Part shown: positions 46,394-54,746 of the stretch, piece by piece
How the letters are laid out: each line of letters starts with the position of its first letter
How positions within the stretch are numbered: the first letter of the stretch is position 1
NCBI GenBank assembly: GCA_023423405.1
Contig: JAFAFR010000043.1
Coordinates: 186,001 to 250,000, forward strand
Origin: Bacteroidota bacterium
GTDB taxonomy: Bacteria > Bacteroidota > Bacteroidia > Chitinophagales > Chitinophagaceae
Reading direction: 5' to 3'
Length of the DNA stretch: 64,000 nt
Position numbers and translations under genes: made by a program
The notes under the pieces: generated by a model
The model's input: only the letters and a program-made list of their open reading frames with translations
Database searches by the model: none
What the model was told of the DNA's origin: nothing

Positions 46394-47716
46394 CTAAAAA
46401 CGATGTCGCAGCCGCGGTTTTTTCTTTTTCCTTTGCTCTTCCAATAGTTCCTTTGGGATACTATTGATATTGGGGTCCGGCCTCATTAAATCTTCCATAA
46501 ACCGAAACTGCAGCATATCGTTCATAGTTGTGCTGATTGTTTTGGTTTGCTGCTGATCAAATTTTTTAGTCTCATCATTATTATTGAATTGTGTCAGTTT
46601 CTTGCTGATGTTTTTAAATTCATGCTTTTGCTGCTCAGGTTTAATTCCGCACCGTTCTATTATCGCATTTGCAGAATACTGTTTTCCCAAATCACTTCCA
46701 TTAAATACAACATGGTTCTTCAGATCGATAAAAGTCATTCCGTAAATCCTTCCTTCTGCATTTTGCCGGGCCAATACTTCTATGCTTTCTTTACTCAAAT
46801 CGGCAATTAATTTTCTGATATTCGGATGTCGCGCGATGGCCCAATCAATCTGAAGCTTGACGTGCCTCGCTCTTGGTATCCGGAGTTCTTCATTGATTGA
46901 GAATTTTTTTTCCAAGTTTTTCAAGGTGGGCTTATTATAAAACTCACTGGCTTTAATAGGTGTTCCGATTTTGTTTCCGGATTCGTCCAGCACCCGGTAA
47001 ACCAATCCGCCGTTTTTATACATTAACGATTCCTTTTCTCCGCGATCCGCTACGATGTTATACAATTTTAAAACGGCATTGAATTCAGGAAGAGAAGTGT
47101 ATTTGTATTCATTCATCACATACGCTACTACTTTTTGAATGGCCGCTTTGGTGGGCGTTTTACCGTAACGGACTCTTGGAATACGATATGGATTCCAACT
47201 CCAGGTCTCGTCCAGTTGTTTTTGAGCTATCTCCTGTTTTAATTTCTTGTTTTCAGGACTGATCAATTTAAATTCCTTGTCAATGTTTTGCCGGGCTTTT
47301 TCAGATAATGTTCGCCCGATATTATTCATGTCAATTCTTTTTCCTTCGGCAGTAATATTCGTAGTTAAAATATGCACATGAGGATGCCCGGCATCATGAT
47401 GCTGGTATACCAAATAAGGTTGATCACCAAAGCCGATTTGCTCCATATAACTTTGAGAAATCGCTCGCAATAATTCTTTGTCCAGTTTTTCTTCCGGATC
47501 AAAATTTAAAGATATATGAACGCTGTTTGCCGTTACTCTTTCGTTCAAATTCGCCTGGTGTTTTAACCGGTGCAACCTGTCATGAAAACTGAGTTGTGCT
47601 AAATCTTTCGAATAATTCTCTGCATGGATCAACTCCGCACATTTTTGTTGTACTTTTTGCTCGTTATAATTGAGGGATCTGCTAAGGCTCGAAGCCTTCA
47701 CTATTCTTGCGACCAT
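46394..47716 (-). CDS. relaxase / mobilization nuclease (MobP-type)
   Basis: A 440-residue relaxase (Pfam Relaxase family). Y17 in SLNYNEQKV is the likely nicking tyrosine, and the metal-binding histidines are in HHDAGHPHVH (residues 106-115). It would nick oriT, attach to the 5' end and lead the strand to a helper conjugation system. The C-terminal ~80 residues are Gln/Lys-rich and end in a basic tail. Its start overlaps the mobC 3' end by 16 bp, so translation is coupled. Residues ~180-360 match the broken copy in the left part of the element. Confidence 0.92.
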   Translation of the reverse strand: MVARIVKASSLSRSLNYNEQKVQQKCAELIHAENYSKDLAQLSFHDRLHRLKHQANLNERVTANSVHISLNFDPEEKLDKELLRAISQSYMEQIGFGDQPYLVYQHHDAGHPHVHILTTNITAEGKRIDMNNIGRTLSEKARQNIDKEFKLISPENKKLKQEIAQKQLDETWSWNPYRIPRVRYGKTPTKAAIQKVVAYVMNEYKYTSLPEFNAVLKLYNIVADRGEKESLMYKNGGLVYRVLDESGNKIGTPIKASEFYNKPTLKNLEKKFSINEELRIPRARHVKLQIDWAIARHPNIRKLIADLSKESIEVLARQNAEGRIYGMTFIDLKNHVVFNGSDLGKQYSANAIIERCGIKPEQQKHEFKNISKKLTQFNNNDETKKFDQQQTKTISTTMNDMLQFRFMEDLMRPDPNINSIPKELLEEQRKKKKPRLRHRF

Positions 47717-48093
47717 TTGTCTGAAAATTGATTGATTTTCGATTTGATTTCCTCCACCTTTCTAAGCAGTATTTGTTTGGTAGATTCATTGATGATTAGC
47801 CAGGCTTTTATTTCTTCAAAATGCTGCAGAGCATGCAACCTTTTTACAATCTGATTGAAGTTATTTCCAAGAGCATTTAGCTCCGTTCTTAATGCCATCA
47901 TCTCTGCCATAAATTCATCCAGCGATTTGTTGCGGGTAAAAACAGTGACCTTTTTGTTTAACAATATCCTGCGGATATAGTCACTCAATTGACGGCTGGT
48001 GGTGGATTGAAAATTGCTTTTTAGCGAGGCATATTCTTCCATACTAAATCGTACCCCTACCAGGCGGTTGCGATTATTTTTTTGATCTTTCAT
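47701..48093 (-). CDS. mobC: MobC-like relaxosome accessory protein
   Basis: A 130-residue protein with an N-terminal ribbon-helix-helix type segment (VGVRFSMEEYASLKSNFQ) and the ELNALGNNFNQIVKRLHAL helix that is the hallmark of plasmid MobC proteins. It should bind oriT next to the relaxase. I use the ATG; an in-frame GTG lies one codon earlier. The candidate oriT lies just upstream. Confidence 0.9.
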   Translation of the reverse strand: MKDQKNNRNRLVGVRFSMEEYASLKSNFQSTTSRQLSDYIRRILLNKKVTVFTRNKSLDEFMAEMMALRTELNALGNNFNQIVKRLHALQHFEEIKAWLIINESTKQILLRKVEEIKSKINQFSDKWSQE

Positions 48094-48123
48094 CACATTT
48101 CGTTTTCACTTTTTCAATATAAC

Positions 48124-48245
48124 AACTAACCATTTCCTACATCTAAATAGGGCTTTCAGGGTCTTTTCTTCACCAGGGCGACTCCGGAGCCCCTGGACGA
48201 AATACTCGTTTGTTTAACAAACGGACATCTAGCCATTTCCTAAGA
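48124..48245. other. candidate origin of transfer (oriT)
   Basis: Part of a 480-bp non-coding stretch (48094-48573) upstream of mobC. It contains a GC-rich hairpin 48173-48196 (arms CCAGGG/CCCTGG around the dyad CTCCGGAG) in AT-rich surroundings, a second perfect hairpin 48207-48223 (CGTTTGT/ACAAACG), and a direct repeat TA(A/G)CCATTTCCTA at about 48127 and 48231 that brackets both. Position and structure fit an oriT; the nick site cannot be read. The remainder to 48573 is AT-rich with no gene. Confidence 0.45.
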
Positions 48246-48573
48246 CGGAAATTCTCTTAGCATTGCATTAGTCCTACAATCAAAATTTCTTTTTGTCGAA
48301 AAATTGGGCTTTTTAATGGATCTCATTTTAGAGATGTCGGAATTTTCTTTTTTCACTCGCTGACTTTCGTATGAACTTTTTAGTCATGAAAATTTGCTGT
48401 TGAAAGAAAAAAATAGTTGCAATCGATACATCCATTCAAAAAAATGAAATGCCCAAAATTTTGAGTTGAAATTTTCACAATGAGAAGTCCCAAATTCAAA
48501 TGTCGAATTGGCAGCGACATTTAAAAATTGCGCTCAGGAATTTCCTGAGCACAATTAATTTTTACTGCAAGAT

Positions 48574-48906
48574 TTACAAAGATTTTCTTTGAATTTTTTG
48601 CGACTCTAACATCTTTTGAATGTCGGCTGCATCATGGTAAATAATGCCCCCAATTCGCGTGTAGGGAAGCACCTTTCTGGATCGCAAACTTTGCAAGGTT
48701 CCGGGAGAAATATTCAGGAGCTTTCTCACCTCTTTTGACTTCAACCATTTTTTGCTAGGCTGACCAGTAAATTCCTTCAACATGGTTTTGATTTCAAAAA
48801 GGAGCTGATTTTTAAAATCGAACAGATCACCTGTCGTTAATAGCTGATCGCGATTAATTTTCCCATTGTCCGGATACATCGATTTTACACTCTTCACGTT
48901 TTGCAT
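48574..48906 (-). CDS. excisionase-like helix-turn-helix protein
   Basis: A 110-residue protein whose second half (residues ~52-105) is a winged HTH_17-type domain: KWLKSKEVRKLLNISPGTLQ, LRSRKVLPYTRIGG and IYHDAADIQKMLE (read in pieces). Such proteins next to integrases in Bacteroidota elements act as directionality factors or regulators. It lies 98 bp downstream of the integrase gene in the same direction. Excisionase role is inferred from context. Confidence 0.85.
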   Translation of the reverse strand: MQNVKSVKSMYPDNGKINRDQLLTTGDLFDFKNQLLFEIKTMLKEFTGQPSKKWLKSKEVRKLLNISPGTLQSLRSRKVLPYTRIGGIIYHDAADIQKMLESQKIQRKSL

Positions 48907-49004
48907 ACATCACAATTTTAATTTTCAATAATTACCATCTAAAAATATTTCAAACGTTACAATTATTTATTATCATTTATTAAGTTTTAGTTGCGAACAC
49001 TCCA

Positions 49005-50576
49005 TCAAACTACGCGCATTTTAATTAGTTTTCCACCAGGGTTATTACCGACTCCGGAATTATTTTCTTCATTAATTTCCTGAGCATTATTTTGACTAGC
49101 CTGGGGAAACTTTAAACGCCCTTCTTTGTTAAACAGTTCCTGTTCTACTTTTTCCATTGACGAAGCAATGATTTCCCTGTTAGCCCGCACATAAATTTCT
49201 GTGGTTTTTACTGACTTTTGACCTAGCATACGACCGATAGTTTTTAAAGGAACGCCATGATTGTAAGCAACTTCATTGGCGAAGAAAAAGCGCGCTTTAT
49301 GTGTCCGCAAAATGGTTTTAAAACCTGCGATCTTTCCGATTTCTTTGAGACAACGATTGCATTCGGCATTACTGGGAACCGGTAGAAGTTTATTTTGTCG
49401 AACGCAGATAGGATAGTCTTGATATTTTTGCAGTAAGGATAAAGGAATGGGAAGTAATGGCAGTGTTTCGTCACCATCGGTTTTCTGCCTGCGTTTGGAG
49501 ATCCATTTTTTGCCATCCACTCCCGTAATAATATCAGTATGTTGCAAGTCGCGCATATCACGATAAGCCAGTCCGGTAAAACTGGCGAAGACAAACAGGT
49601 CACGGATGACATTTAATTTTTCCTGGTCAAATTGAAAATGCAAAAGCGTCTCCATTTCCCGCATCGTTAACCAGTCATGATGAGGATCAATATACCGGCA
49701 TTTAAAAATGCCAAAAACATTGGCGGCAATCCAACCCCGGGATACTGCCCTGTCCATCATTTCTTTGACGCATTGCGCGTATTTCATGGCCGTATTTTCT
49801 CCAATGCTATGTTGCACTACCAGGTAACGAAAAACTTCCTCTATGAAGCTGTATTCAATATCTTGAAGGGGCATGTCATTCAGGTGATACCTAAACGCTA
49901 AAAAATCCTGGTACTTTCTTTTCCGGCCCATCCACTTCTCCAGTGTTGTATGTGCCCGATTGCCTGTAATAGATAGTTGCAAAAAAGTCAACAGGTATTC
50001 ATTTACCGTGAGCAGGAAAGTTTTCCGGTGATCCTTATTATCAAAAATTTTATTGCCCTCCCTGCTGAGCGCATCTGCTTCAACTTTGAGCAGGGCTTTT
50101 TCCTTTTGCATGAGTTTTTGTTTCTCGGGATGTGGCATACGGCCATGGGCATAAAGCCGCTCGTTCTTTTCGCAGAACTGAATATATTTCGCAATCAATG
50201 CATCGATTGATTCGCTGAACAGGAAATTTTGATGCTGCTCTGTTTTAATTTGTTCACCGATTGAAGGAATGACATATGATTTTCTTACCAGGGCGGCTGT
50301 GGCCAATCCATGTTTTACCTGCATCAAATCAAAATGTCGTTCAATGTCTGTGCGGGCATTGTTGATTTTCTTATTGTGTGATTTCCATTGCGGGTCACCG
50401 GAAGTCACCAACTTGTTTCTCTTGTCCCAGTGGTCGGGGTGGACTTGAATGGATAATGATATTTCTTCATTTAATCCATCTACATTAACCCGCACATAAA
50501 CGGGTCGTTTCAGTTCGATTCCCCTGCTTTTCTTTTTCAGGAAAAACAGGATCGATAGTTTTTGTTTGACTTGCAT
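49005..50576 (-). CDS. tyrosine recombinase / integrase
   Basis: A 523-residue site-specific recombinase. The N-terminal arm-binding domain (residues ~1-100) has KRPVYVRVNVDG; a SAM-like core-binding domain spans ~185-295, and the catalytic domain ~300-470. Catalytic residues are R339 in TGLAYRDMRDL, H426/R429 in THKARFF, and Y462 in TTEIYVR; the usual second His of the LGH motif is Gln here (LGQKSVKTT). It sits beside tRNA-Arg(TCT) and is the enzyme expected to insert and excise this element. Confidence 0.95.
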   Translation of the reverse strand: MQVKQKLSILFFLKKKSRGIELKRPVYVRVNVDGLNEEISLSIQVHPDHWDKRNKLVTSGDPQWKSHNKKINNARTDIERHFDLMQVKHGLATAALVRKSYVIPSIGEQIKTEQHQNFLFSESIDALIAKYIQFCEKNERLYAHGRMPHPEKQKLMQKEKALLKVEADALSREGNKIFDNKDHRKTFLLTVNEYLLTFLQLSITGNRAHTTLEKWMGRKRKYQDFLAFRYHLNDMPLQDIEYSFIEEVFRYLVVQHSIGENTAMKYAQCVKEMMDRAVSRGWIAANVFGIFKCRYIDPHHDWLTMREMETLLHFQFDQEKLNVIRDLFVFASFTGLAYRDMRDLQHTDIITGVDGKKWISKRRQKTDGDETLPLLPIPLSLLQKYQDYPICVRQNKLLPVPSNAECNRCLKEIGKIAGFKTILRTHKARFFFANEVAYNHGVPLKTIGRMLGQKSVKTTEIYVRANREIIASSMEKVEQELFNKEGRLKFPQASQNNAQEINEENNSGVGNNPGGKLIKMRVV

Positions 50577-50647
50577 TGTCGCCTCATTAAAGATTTAAAA
50601 AATCTCTTCCATCTCACTGTCAAAGTATTTTTCGGTCGTCAAGTGCA

Positions 50648-50709
50648 AGTGCCCCATCAAAGTTAGGGCACTTATGGGGCACTAAAACAGCAGTTTTGGG
50701 GCACTAAAA
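50648..50709. promoter_or_regulatory. arm-type integrase binding repeats
   Basis: Between the integrase start and the tRNA are two identical copies of GGGGCACTAAAA (50676, 50698; 22 bp apart), a partial GGGCACT at 50666 in phase (11 bp), and one inverted AGTGCCCC at 50648. This pattern is typical of integrase or excisionase arm sites near an attachment core, and may also control the integrase promoter. Repeats seen; role inferred. Confidence 0.6.
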
Positions 50710-50720
50710 TGCTTGATTTA

Positions 50721-50742
50721 GTTTGAATCCAAATTGGATCAC
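50721..50742 (+). repeat. inverted near-copy of the tRNA-Arg 3' end
   Basis: GTTTGAATCCAA followed by ATTGGATCAC on the plus strand matches the tRNA-Arg T-arm/acceptor end (minus strand, 50811-50832) at 19 of 22 positions, in opposite orientation and 68 bp away. It could be a second recombinase binding site or an old attachment remnant. Confidence 0.65.
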
Positions 50743-50780
50743 TTTTTTAGTTAAATGCAGGCTGGGTAAGCATTTTAAAC

Positions 50781-50808
50781 GAAAAAGGCGCAATTTGGAA
50801 TTGCGCCT
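50781..50808 (-). terminator. element-supplied terminator for tRNA-Arg
   Basis: A 10-bp perfect stem (AGGCGCAATT / AATTGCGCCT, 3-nt loop) starts 4 bp after the tRNA 3' end and is followed on the minus strand by five T. It replaces the chromosomal terminator displaced to 40640-40672. Confidence 0.85.
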
Positions 50809-50810
50809 GA

Positions 50811-50826
50811 GTGATCCGGATTGGAT
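50811..50826 (-). repeat. attachment site attR (within tRNA-Arg 3' end)
   Basis: GTGATCCGGATTGGAT, identical to attL, covers the discriminator, the 3' acceptor strand and most of the 3' T-stem strand. The element therefore keeps the tRNA gene intact. Confidence 0.85.
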
Positions 50827-50884
50827 TCAAACCAATGACCTACTGCTTAGAAGGCAGTTGCTCTATTCGCTGAGCTACCGGACC
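50812..50884 (-). tRNA. tRNA-Arg (anticodon TCT)
   Basis: On the minus strand the sequence starts GGTCCGGTAGCTCAGCG. The anticodon stem ACTGC/GCAGT encloses CTTCTAA, giving anticodon TCT. The T-arm ATTGG-TTTGAAT-CCAAT and acceptor GGTCCGG/CCGGATC (one G-T pair) are good. 73 nt without CCA. It is the integration target of the mobile element. Confidence 0.95.
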
Positions 50885-50966
50885 TCGCTGGGGCGCAAAT
50901 ATAATCCAAAGCCCGCAGCCCTCAAAAAAGCCCCAAATTAATTTGGCGGAAGCGCCGCCCGGAACC

Positions 50967-50991
50967 TATATTTGTATAAGCACTTATACAA
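50967..50991 (+). promoter_or_regulatory. hut operon promoter with overlapping MarR-type operator
   Basis: TATATTTG (50967-50974) is a perfect Bacteroidota -7 box. A 20-bp perfect dyad, TTGTATAAG-CA-CTTATACAA (50972-50991), overlaps it and reaches the first base of the start codon. This is the size and position expected for an autoregulatory MarR-family operator. The mRNA leader must be very short. Confidence 0.75.
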
Positions 50992-51473
50992 TGGCTTTTT
51001 ACGAACAAACCGGCGTATTGGTATTCGGCAGCCGCCTCCGGCGACTCAGCGAATCCTTCCTGGCAGATGTCAACCGCATCTACAAATTTCACGGCATTCC
51101 ATTCGATGCATCCTGGTTCCCGATCTTTTACCTGCTTTCCGGTGAAGAATCCCTTTCCATCCGCGACCTCTCGGAAGCCCTGGAAACATCGCATTCCGCC
51201 GCCTCCCAACTGGTGAGCAAATTACAGGAAAAAGGACTGCTCAAAACGGTGGCAGATAAGTCGGATGCCCGCCGCAAAAAAGTGGCCTTCACCGCCAAAG
51301 GACAAAAACTCCTCAAACAGGTTAAGCCCATCTGGAAAGCCGTGCAGGCCGCCATGGACGAACTGTTGCAGGAATCGCCCGAAAACCGCCAGTTCATGGC
51401 CGCCATCTGGTCCACCGAACAATCCCTCGCACAACAATCCGTTTTCAACCGCATTGAAAAACACCTGCCATGA
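50991..51473 (+). CDS. MarR family transcriptional regulator of the hut operon
   Basis: A 160-residue winged-HTH protein from MAFYEQTGVLV. The recognition helix region is LSIRDLSEALETSHSAASQLVSKL and the wing KSDARRKKVAFTAKG (read in pieces). It is the first gene of the histidine-utilization operon; its stop overlaps the hutH start (ATGA). It probably binds the dyad over its own promoter and responds to a histidine pathway intermediate such as urocanate, by analogy with HutC, although HutC itself is a GntR-type protein. The regulatory role is inferred from position. Confidence 0.88.
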   Translation: MAFYEQTGVLVFGSRLRRLSESFLADVNRIYKFHGIPFDASWFPIFYLLSGEESLSIRDLSEALETSHSAASQLVSKLQEKGLLKTVADKSDARRKKVAFTAKGQKLLKQVKPIWKAVQAAMDELLQESPENRQFMAAIWSTEQSLAQQSVFNRIEKHLP

Positions 51474-53023
51474 ACCCTTTTTTTGAATACGGCGAAGACA
51501 TCCTTACCATCCGCAAAGCGCTGGCCATTGCCGATGGCAACCTGCGCGCGGGTTTTGGAAAAATTTCCCTTGAAAAGATCCGCCGCAGCGAAGCCGCCGT
51601 ACAGGAAATCGTTGGAGAAGGCCGCACCGTGTATGGCATCAACACCGGCTTCGGCATCCTGGCCAATACGTCCATCTCGGAAGCCGATACCCGCACCCTG
51701 CAATACAAGATCCTGCAAAGCCACAGCGTGGGTGTGGGCGACCCCATCGATCCCGCTATCGCCCGTCTCATGCTCATCACCAAAGTGCATGCCCTCTCCA
51801 GGGGATTTTCCGGCGTGCAACTTTCTACCCTCGAACGCCTCTGCTGGCACATTGAAGAGAACATCATTCCCGTAGTGCCCGAAAAAGGCTCCGTGGGCGC
51901 CAGTGGTGACCTGGCTCCGTTGTCGCACCTCTGCCTGCCGCTGATCGGACTGGGCGAAGTGTTTCACCGCGGCCAACGGCGACCCACAAGCGAAGTGTTG
52001 CAGGAGTATGGACTGCGGCCCATCACGCTGGGTCCCAAAGAGGGACTGGCCCTGATCAACGGCACCCAGTTCATCCTGGCCCATGCCATCAAAGCCGTAG
52101 AGCGGTTGCACAACTGCCTCGAAGCGGCCGACATCATCGGCGCCATGAGCCTCGAAGCCCTCACCGGTACCAAAGCGCCCTTTGATGAAAGACTGCACCA
52201 GCTTCGTCCCTTCAGCGGTAACCAGCTCGTTGCACAACGCCTGCGCAGGGTGCTGCACAACAGCGCCATCATGCAGAGCCATATCGACTGCGGCCGCGTG
52301 CAGGATCCCTATTCGTTGCGCTGCATGCCGCAGGTGCACGGCGCTTCCCGCAATGCCTGGCTCCACCTGCGCGAACTCACCGAAACAGAACTTAATTCTG
52401 TTACCGATAACCCCATTGTTTTCAGCGCCGGCGATACCATCAGCGGCGGCAATTTCCACGGACAGCCCCTGGCCCTGCCGCTCGATTACAATTGCGTCGC
52501 CGCCGCCGAGATCGGCAACATTTCCGACCGCCGTTGTTACCTATTGCTCGAAGGAAAATGGGGACTACCCATCCTGCTCATGAACAACGTGGGACTCAAC
52601 AGCGGCTTCATGATCCCGCAATATACCACGGCAGCGCTGGTCACAGAGAACAAGACCCTCTGTTTTCCTGCCAGCGCAGATTCCATTCCCACTTCCCTGG
52701 GGCAGGAAGACCATGTGAGCATGGGCAGCATCAGCGGCCGCAAACTCAACCAGGTGATCACCAACCTCGAATACATCCTGGCCATCGAGCTCATGAGCGC
52801 CTGCCAGGCCATCGAATTCAGGCGACCCCTGAAGAGCAGCCCCATCCTGGAATTTGCACATGAGCATGTCCGCAAGGAAGTAGGCTTTGCAAATGAAGAC
52901 CGCATATTTTCAGAAGACATCCGGCAGCTCAACCGCATGGTCAGCAATTTCAGTTTTGTACAGGCCGTGAACGAATTTGCCGGCCATTCCCTTAACCATG
53001 GGTTTGAATCCTTCCAGCTTTAA
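51470..53023 (+). CDS. hutH: histidine ammonia-lyase
   Basis: A 517-residue lyase that deaminates L-histidine to urocanate. The MIO cofactor triad Ala-Ser-Gly is at residues 144-146 in GSVGASGDLAPLSH; Y55 in VYGINTGFG is the catalytic tyrosine, and SLGQEDHVSMG and SDNP-type TDNPIVF are also present. Start overlaps the marR-type stop by 4 bp. The gene following 11 bp later encodes the next step. Confidence 0.95.
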   Translation: MNPFFEYGEDILTIRKALAIADGNLRAGFGKISLEKIRRSEAAVQEIVGEGRTVYGINTGFGILANTSISEADTRTLQYKILQSHSVGVGDPIDPAIARLMLITKVHALSRGFSGVQLSTLERLCWHIEENIIPVVPEKGSVGASGDLAPLSHLCLPLIGLGEVFHRGQRRPTSEVLQEYGLRPITLGPKEGLALINGTQFILAHAIKAVERLHNCLEAADIIGAMSLEALTGTKAPFDERLHQLRPFSGNQLVAQRLRRVLHNSAIMQSHIDCGRVQDPYSLRCMPQVHGASRNAWLHLRELTETELNSVTDNPIVFSAGDTISGGNFHGQPLALPLDYNCVAAAEIGNISDRRCYLLLEGKWGLPILLMNNVGLNSGFMIPQYTTAALVTENKTLCFPASADSIPTSLGQEDHVSMGSISGRKLNQVITNLEYILAIELMSACQAIEFRRPLKSSPILEFAHEHVRKEVGFANEDRIFSEDIRQLNRMVSNFSFVQAVNEFAGHSLNHGFESFQL

Positions 53024-53034
53024 ATCTTTTTACC

Positions 53035-54723
53035 ATGAGTACGCTTAATGATACACGTTATGATCCGGTGAAATACAAAACGCCCACCGGCAGCCGTCTG
53101 CAGTGCAAGGGCTGGATACAGGAAGCAGCCCTGCGCATGCTGCTCAACAACCTCGATCCGCAGGTAGCGGAAAAGCCCGATGAGCTCATTGTTTACGGTG
53201 GCCGCGGCAAAGCAGCCCGCAATTTTGAATCGCTTGATCTCATCATCAAAGCCCTCAGGGACCTGGAGAACGATGAGAGCCTGCTGATCCAGAGTGGCAA
53301 ACCCGTGGGCATCCTGCGCACGCATGCCGATGCACCGCGTGTATTGTTGTCCAATTCACAACTCGTACCACACTGGGCCACCTGGGAACATTTTGATGAA
53401 CTCGAGAAAAAAGGCCTCATGATGTATGGCCAGATGACGGCCGGCTCCTGGATCTATATCGGTTCGCAGGGCATTGTGCAGGGTACTTATGAAACCTATG
53501 CAGCCGCAGCTGCAAAGGATTTCAACGGTACGCTGAAGGGAACCCTCAATGTCACGGCCGGCCTCGGCGGCATGGGCGGTGCACAGCCCCTGGCCATTAC
53601 CATGAACGAAGGCGTAGCCCTCATCGCCGAAGTGGAGGAATGGCGCATCGACAAACGCATCGAAACCCGTTACCTCGACACCAAGATAAAAGATATAGAC
53701 GCTGCCATTGATCGCGCGCTGGAAGCAAAAGCAGTGGGAGAAGCCATCAGCATCGGCGTGCATTGCAACGCAGTTGATCTGCTGTCACGGCTCATCGAAA
53801 GAAAGATCGTACCCGATACCCTCACTGATCAAACCTCGGCGCACGATCCGCTGGTAGGATACATTCCGTATACCCTCAGCCTGGAGCAGGCCAATGTATT
53901 ACGTCGCGAAAATCCGCAAACCTACCTGCAGCACAGCTATGCGGGCATGCGCCGGCACGTGGAGCACATGCTCACACTGCAATCGATGGGCGCCATCACT
54001 TTCGACTACGGCAATAATATCCGCGCCCGCGCCAAAGAAAACGGACTGGAAAACGCTTTTGATTTTCCCGGTTTTGTGCCGGCCTATATACGCCCGCTTT
54101 TTTGTGAAGGAAAGGGACCCTTCCGCTGGGCCGCCCTCAGCGGCGATCCGCAGGATATTGCTGTCACCGATGCCTGCATTGCAGAACTTTTCCCGGAGAA
54201 CAAATCCCTGCTGCGCTGGTTGCAGCTTGCCAAAGAGAAAATCGCGTTCCAGGGTCTGCCTGCGCGTATATGCTGGCTGGGCCAGGGCGAGCGCGAAAAA
54301 GCCGGGCTTGCTTTCAACGAACTGGTACGCAGCGGTAAAGTCAAAGCGCCCATCGTGATCGGGCGCGATCACCTCGATACAGGTTCCGTAGCAAGTCCCA
54401 ACCGCGAAACCGAAGCCATGCTCGATGGCAGCGACGCTGTGGCCGACTGGCCCCTGCTCAACGCGCTGGTGAATACCGCCGGCGGTGCAGGCTGGGTGAG
54501 CCTCCACCACGGTGGTGGCGTGGGCATGGGTTACAGCATTCATGCCGGTATGGTGATTGTGGCCGACGGAACGCCGGAAGCCGCCGCCCGCCTGCAACGC
54601 GTGCTTCGCAATGATCCGGGTATGGGTGTGATCCGCCATGCCGACGCCGGTTACGACATCGCAAAAGACCAGGCCCGGAAACATCGTTTAGACATAAGCG
54701 ATAGGTTGTTGTCCAAAGACTAA
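53035..54723 (+). CDS. hutU: urocanate hydratase
   Basis: A 562-residue NAD+-dependent enzyme converting urocanate to imidazolone propionate. It shows YGGRGKAARN near the N-terminus, the NAD-binding GLGGMGGAQP, and the C-terminal VNTAGGAGWVSLHHGGGVGMG (read in pieces) with the GRDHLDTGSVASPNRETEAM active-site region. Length matches the family. Follows hutH by 11 bp. Confidence 0.97.
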   Translation: MSTLNDTRYDPVKYKTPTGSRLQCKGWIQEAALRMLLNNLDPQVAEKPDELIVYGGRGKAARNFESLDLIIKALRDLENDESLLIQSGKPVGILRTHADAPRVLLSNSQLVPHWATWEHFDELEKKGLMMYGQMTAGSWIYIGSQGIVQGTYETYAAAAAKDFNGTLKGTLNVTAGLGGMGGAQPLAITMNEGVALIAEVEEWRIDKRIETRYLDTKIKDIDAAIDRALEAKAVGEAISIGVHCNAVDLLSRLIERKIVPDTLTDQTSAHDPLVGYIPYTLSLEQANVLRRENPQTYLQHSYAGMRRHVEHMLTLQSMGAITFDYGNNIRARAKENGLENAFDFPGFVPAYIRPLFCEGKGPFRWAALSGDPQDIAVTDACIAELFPENKSLLRWLQLAKEKIAFQGLPARICWLGQGEREKAGLAFNELVRSGKVKAPIVIGRDHLDTGSVASPNRETEAMLDGSDAVADWPLLNALVNTAGGAGWVSLHHGGGVGMGYSIHAGMVIVADGTPEAAARLQRVLRNDPGMGVIRHADAGYDIAKDQARKHRLDISDRLLSKD

Positions 54724-54746
54724 CCTATCTTCATCCAAAAGAAACA

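Larger units (their letters stand above)
40685..50826. mobile_element. 10.1-kb integrative mobilizable element in tRNA-Arg(TCT)
   Basis: The element is bounded by 16-bp direct repeats of the tRNA-Arg 3' end and is visibly more AT-rich than the flanking DNA. From the tRNA side it holds: arm-type repeats, a tyrosine integrase, an excisionase-like HTH gene, a candidate oriT, mobC, a relaxase gene, and two DUF1254/DUF1214 lipoprotein genes. The left 2 kb holds fragments. It encodes no coupling protein, ATPase or pilus parts that I can see, so it can be mobilized but not transfer by itself. The displaced tRNA terminator outside attL and the new terminator inside the right end support the boundaries. 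Confidence 0.9.
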
